64,000 nucleotides of DNA. Source: Cepaea nemoralis. Its lineage: Eukaryota; Mollusca; Gastropoda; Stylommatophora; Helicidae. Each line of letters opens with the position of its first letter. The first letter of the stretch is position 1. The notes beneath the pieces were generated by a model. It worked only from the letters and a program-made list of their open reading frames with translations. It was not told where the DNA came from and did not search any database. Below are positions 60,212 through 64,000 of the stretch, piece after piece. The stretch lies in NCBI GenBank assembly GCA_014155875.1, contig JACEFZ010004143.1:1-64000 (forward strand). Reading direction: 5' to 3'. The position numbers and the translations under genes are program-made.

Positions 60212-60601
60212 ACTCGCTATGTGGGGGACATGCTGGCCACCCATTCCCCTGTTCACTCGCTGTGTGGCGGATGGACTGGCCACCCATTCCCCTGTTCACT
60301 CGCTATGTGGGGGACAGACTGGCCACCCATTCCCCTGTTCACTCGCTATGTGGAGGACAGACTGGCCACCCATTCCCCTGTTCACTCGCTGTGTGGGGGA
60401 CAGATTGGCTACCCATTCCCCTGTTCACTCGCTGTGTGGGGGACAGACTGGCCACCCATTCCCCTGTTCACTCACTATGTGGGGGACAGACTGGCCACCC
60501 ATTCCCCTGTTCACTCGCTATGTGGGGGACAGACTGGCCACCCATTCCCCTGTTCACTCACTATATGGGGGACAGACTGGCCACCCATTCCCCTGTTCAC
60601 T
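60212..60601. repeat. 43-bp minisatellite x 9
   Basis: Unit cactcgctatgtgggggaca+gactggccacccattcccct+gtt. It joins the end of the 27-bp array directly. The period of 43 makes all three frames equivalent, so the open frames are artefacts. Confidence 0.95.
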
Positions 60602-60669
60602 CTGACCTACAAATATGATGGTCCTGGCACTGCACATACCCACAGTCAGTTCCTGCTACACAACTTGTT

Positions 60670-60935
60670 TTTGGGAGCTGCGCTAGCATAGTATCTAGGT
60701 GCTGGTCTGTCGGCCCAGTGGTCCAGAGTTCTGTCCACATGGGAGAGGATTTGAATTTTTTTATATTGACCTGGTTCCCCCCAGGTCGATCTTACCTAAA
60801 AGGTATCAGGAAACATCTTGGGAATTAAAGACAGCTGGTGTGATACTGGCCACATAAGCCATTGAGTGCTGGTTGGCCATATAAAAATATGGTTCACATG
60901 GCCAATGCACCTTAAGGCATGTAAGGATCCTAAAA
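60670..60935 (+). mobile_element. SINE family S2 copy
   Basis: caggtcgatcttacctaaaa, gggaattaaagacagctggt, gtgatactggccacataagc. Confidence 0.65.
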
Positions 60936-61159
60936 ATGGTTATGATGTATTGATGAATGGGAAATTATGCAATTGTCTGTAGATTATTATTTGACACATC
61001 TGCATGTGAAATCTATTAAGATTAAAAAAATTATATTTATATACACATTTTCAAATATTTCTTTCAAATTTTATCTTCATAGTTTTCTTATCTGCCAAAA
61101 TTTTAAGTACATAGTGGGTGACTTTTGAAATCACTTTTGAAATCTCATGCTTTTATTAA

Positions 61160-61480
61160 TTTCAAATATTTTTCTAATATGGACAATAAACAAGCTGAGA
61201 AGCATCTAATAGAGAAAAATAAAGAGACAATCTGTCAAAATGCAGATGACAACTACAAATTGCTTGGGGATATTAGATGTAGACAGTCAAGATTGCCTGA
61301 ACATGTTATGAGGAGAAATAAGCTTCAGTAGTTAGTGGAACCTAGCAGACTTGATGGGAAAAGAGCAGGAGGGAGAGAGGCAGATAGCAGATAAATCATT
61401 GATGGGAACAGAGCAGGAGGGAGACAGGCAGATAGCAGATAAATCATTGATGACTTTGTCACATGGCATACTCACAAATC
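61160..61480 (+). mobile_element. LINE tail with a 55-bp internal duplication
   Basis: KLLGDIRCRQSRLPEHVMRR is the LINE ORF2 'GH.MRR' motif. Then gagcaggagggaga.aggcagatagcagataaatcattga occurs twice in tandem. Confidence 0.6.
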
Positions 61481-61885
61481 TAATAGACTTCATCCAAGAC
61501 TGATTATTGTGTTAGATGGTGAACCATGATTTCTTATGCTTAACAACATCGTACGTGTCAGTAATGTATTTTATAATGAACATTTAATTGGATGCATATT
61601 CTTCCCTATAACTATCGTAAAATGGATCTTGTTTTCTTTGGTTGATAAATCCCATTCTCTTTGGTTTATAATAATTGTGATTACCACCTTTGCTTCCAGA
61701 TATACCATCACATTTTCTCTATGTTAGATTGAACGTTTTTCTTCTTCATTGTCGTTTGTGGACGTTTGTTGTCTGTGTTAGCCTTTCCAGTCTTTCTACA
61801 GATTTTTTGTGGTCAGTAGGTAGGCTGTTGACATCATCTTTGTCCCTCTATCCACTGTTGACAAACCACTGGCTCATTGGGAACT
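61481..61885. other. No feature recognised
   Basis: T-rich intergenic sequence. Confidence 0.3.
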
Positions 61886-61889
61886 GCCA

Positions 61890-62090
61890 TATGCATGCCC
61901 TCAAGAGAAGGCATGAGCATGCAGACCATCGGCATTCCCTGCCATCCAAGGAGGCTTCCATAAGTGCAGAGCTGACAGATGACACTCTGTGACTGGGCTC
62001 ACTCAAGGAATCATCACGTCCTCCACATGGCTGCTTAACTTCACTTCTGTATATTGAGCTTCCCATGCTCTCCAGGCTTCACATTTGGGG
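61890..62090 (-). repeat. Module M copy 3, antisense
   Basis: catccaaggaggcttccata, gggctcactcaaggaatcat and catggctgcttaacttcact are the reverse of module M at 36780-36900. Confidence 0.65.
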
Positions 62091-62342
62091 CCATGTGGTT
62101 GCATGAAGTTCGCAGATATTCGGACTTTGATGATGTTCACATGCTATGTTTGAACCAAACTGTCATGTAGTAGGGTATTCAATCAGTTGATATTTGAACT
62201 TTGATTGCTATTTGTGACCTTGGGGGCATCTTGGGTATTTGCTGATCTCTGGGATCCCTGTGACTTCAGGCGCATGCTATGCTGCTCATCATCTCGTTAG
62301 TCTCGGTGCTAGGAACAGCTCTGACTATTTTGTTTTCCGGGC

Positions 62343-62520
62343 AAAAGTTCTTTTCAACTTTCTCTCTCAGTACATGTCCGCTATCAGACTTGTGCCAGTA
62401 TTTAGCTTTAGACAGATTTTACCACTCACTTTGGGGTGCATTCCCAATAGTCCGACCCCTGAAACGTTCACGGACTGCGCATTAGAAACACCCGTAAAGG
62501 CCCGACAACTGCTCTGAGTG
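62343..62520 (-). rRNA. 28S rRNA pseudogene fragment (D1-D2 region), antisense
   Basis: On the minus strand gggaatgcaccccaaagtga, then tggtaaaatctgtctaaagc, taaatactggcacaagtctg, atagcggacatgtactgaga and gaaagttgaaaagaactttt follow eukaryotic 28S (gggaatgcagcccaaag.gggtggtaaa..., gaaagttgaaaagaacttt). The remainder to 62520 resembles variable D2 sequence. Both ends break abruptly and substitutions are many. Confidence 0.85.
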
Positions 62521-62984
62521 AAGTCCAGTGATGCAACTGCTGGCTTCCCACACACCAGAGTTCCCATCTGCATGCTTTGAAGGATTTCGTGATGGGCTAG
62601 AACATGTGTTTAAAAGTGCAGGGTTACCGTATTCTTCTTTATTTGTGACATTTGAAGCATAATTTTTGTAATGTTTGATACAGTGGTTCAGTTAGCCTGA
62701 TTGAGTTTTATGCAGTCATTTCCAAATATCTGAGAGCGTATTTTCCCAAATATATTACATCCTGCTGATAACTAGCCCTTTTGTAGTTGCTAATTTGTAA
62801 AGCTCTTATTCATTGTTGTTTCACATAAACTGTTTATGTTCCTATCAGACAAATGGATGCTTGTGTCCATGTCTTTACTAGTAGTTTATCTTGATTATAA
62901 AAGTGTCCTTGATATGTCTAGTGTGTGAATGAACTCTCCTTTTAAAATATATTTAATTAAGCAAAAAGTAATGGATCCCTTTTC
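62521..62984. other. No feature recognised
   Basis: AT-rich intergenic sequence. Confidence 0.3.
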
Positions 62985-63235
62985 ACACCATGAGGTGTAT
63001 TGGGTATATGGTGCTATCCCCATATAACTAGATCCATTGGAACTGGGTGGGTGATGTAGCCAATATCATGGTCATTTCTTCCAAGGTAATTTTTGGCTGG
63101 TCATTTTAGGTTGGGTGGGCCTGGAAACCAAGGTTCAGTGGAAGAAATCCCGGCTCAGAGGTTTGAACATGTGACCAACAGCAAGCATGCCAGACACTGC
63201 ACTACCGCAGCTGCCATGTGGTTAAAAGTCTTGAT
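62985..63235 (-). mobile_element. SINE family S2 copy, antisense
   Basis: gctggtcattttaggttggg (reverse of the S2 body) and gaggtttgaacatgtgacca (reverse of box B). Confidence 0.65.
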
Positions 63236-64000
63236 TCAATCAATGACAGAAACTGGGTTATATATTGAAGTGTACAACAACATTTCGTATATAATTATGT
63301 TGGCCAGATGTTGTGTATTTATCAACAGTGCCTTTTTATACTGTTTAATAAAACATCAGTGTATGTGTTTATGTGTACATACATGTTCATTATGTTTCTA
63401 TTCAACCAACTTTAAAAAATGTTTAAATGCTGTTGACACAAATAGAATAAAAATTAGGAATGATGACTGGATGCATGAAAACTGTGACTTGCATAGAGAC
63501 AAACTACAAAAGCATAAATTGGACTTTTGTATGTATGTTATGGATCAACAATAAATGCAACAGAAAATAGAGATGACGAATTCCATAAAAATATAAATAG
63601 AACATTTAAATCAGCCTTGTAAATGAACACAGATGATAGAAAAATGAGTAGATCTTGTCATGGGTAAAATGTAATGTTTTCAACACTGAAAATCTTGAAT
63701 CGATCAATGTAAATATAGAAAAAAAAATTAAAAATTATCAATGTAAATGGTCACAGTGGCACAATAAAAACAAAGATGTTTTAGAAATGTGGAAGAGATT
63801 AAACCAAAGAACACTATGAAGCTTGGACATTTTAATTCACATCATTCAGCTTGCGGATTAAACAGAAATGGCTATCAAGAAAGTGTATACACAATGTTTT
63901 CTTGTAAATCTAGATGATGGAAAATAACACAAACAGGCGGATCCATCAGGCACTCACAGTGCAATAGTTATTAGAAAAGCAGCCGAAAATCTTGCTGGAA
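63236..64000. other. Unassigned AT-rich sequence
   Basis: Lys/Asn-rich broken frames suggest an old LINE or other element, but I cannot name it. No intact gene. Confidence 0.3.

Noticed and set aside
58954..60618. Open frames of 419 and 532 codons on opposite strands
   Set aside because: Both cross a 27-bp satellite whose period divides by three; composition is purely repetitive.
60185..60691. Frames of 135-168 codons
   Set aside because: The 43-bp satellite leaves all frames open.
63093..63554. 153-codon frame as a gene
   Set aside because: Its first third is an antisense SINE (S2) and the rest shows no domain or splice logic.

Overview
The window is a piece of a eukaryotic nuclear genome, most likely from a mollusc and probably a gastropod. 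It contains an 18S rRNA fragment and a 28S D1-D2 fragment that read as lophotrochozoan/molluscan from memory. It is AT-rich, dense in tRNA-headed SINEs, LINEs and minisatellites, and its one gene has GT-AG introns of 1.6-14.6 kb. Nothing bacterial is present: no operons, no CRISPR array, no ribosome binding sites.

The only protein-coding gene I can support runs on the + strand from about 7147 to 56203. It is a PGC-1 family transcriptional coactivator (PGC-1 / PRC / Spargel), closest by motif to vertebrate PRC (PPRC1). I assembled eleven coding exons by matching splice sites and reading phase: 7199-7223, 21855-21902, 26678-26747, 28333-28367, 30829-32872, 34756-34872, 38178-38223, 40670-40791, 43251-43309, 48960-49046 and 56091-56203. 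They join into one open frame of 921 codons plus stop. The protein order is an LXXLL box in a PRC-type context, a large acidic and Ser/Thr-rich central exon, an HCF-1-binding-type tetrapeptide, four 35-residue tandem repeats (three with a VKTE SUMO-consensus site), an Arg/Ser domain with regularly spaced cysteines, an RRM, and a conserved C-terminal tail. The last four exons and the big exon are secure. The small 5' exons and the 46-nt exon rest on phase and motif logic and need RNA evidence.

The rest is repeat-derived. 1-7146: SINEs, an antisense LINE (3030-5105) broken by a SINE and by a terminal-inverted-repeat element (4137-5022, 9-bp target duplication) that carries a tRNA-Asp-like sequence and a LINE tail. 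7224-21854 (intron 1): SINE and LINE fragments, then an RTE-like LINE (11425-14227, 18427-18612) split by a 4.2-kb RNase-H-encoding LINE on the opposite strand with a 13-bp target duplication, then a second RTE-like copy, then a 60-bp minisatellite that runs into the splice acceptor of exon 2. 21903-30828: a 66-bp array, an RNase-H LINE fragment, SINEs, a (CT)n tract and a 56-bp array. 32873-48959: 54-, 51-, 49- and 61/68-bp arrays, a degraded LINE, and an inverted pair of ~340-bp repeats around exons 7-9. 49047-56090 (intron 10): half of an 18S rRNA pseudogene split by a 1.37-kb insertion and abutting a ~104-bp array. 56204-64000: 3' UTR, three adjoining minisatellites, SINE and LINE pieces, and an antisense 28S rRNA fragment.

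The notable themes are: a PRC-type coactivator with an internally amplified SUMO-motif block; several minisatellites that visibly grew out of transposable elements (a LINE ORF, a SINE tail); and a GAA-tailed SINE whose 3' end matches the RNase-H LINE in the same window, suggesting a SINE-LINE partnership.
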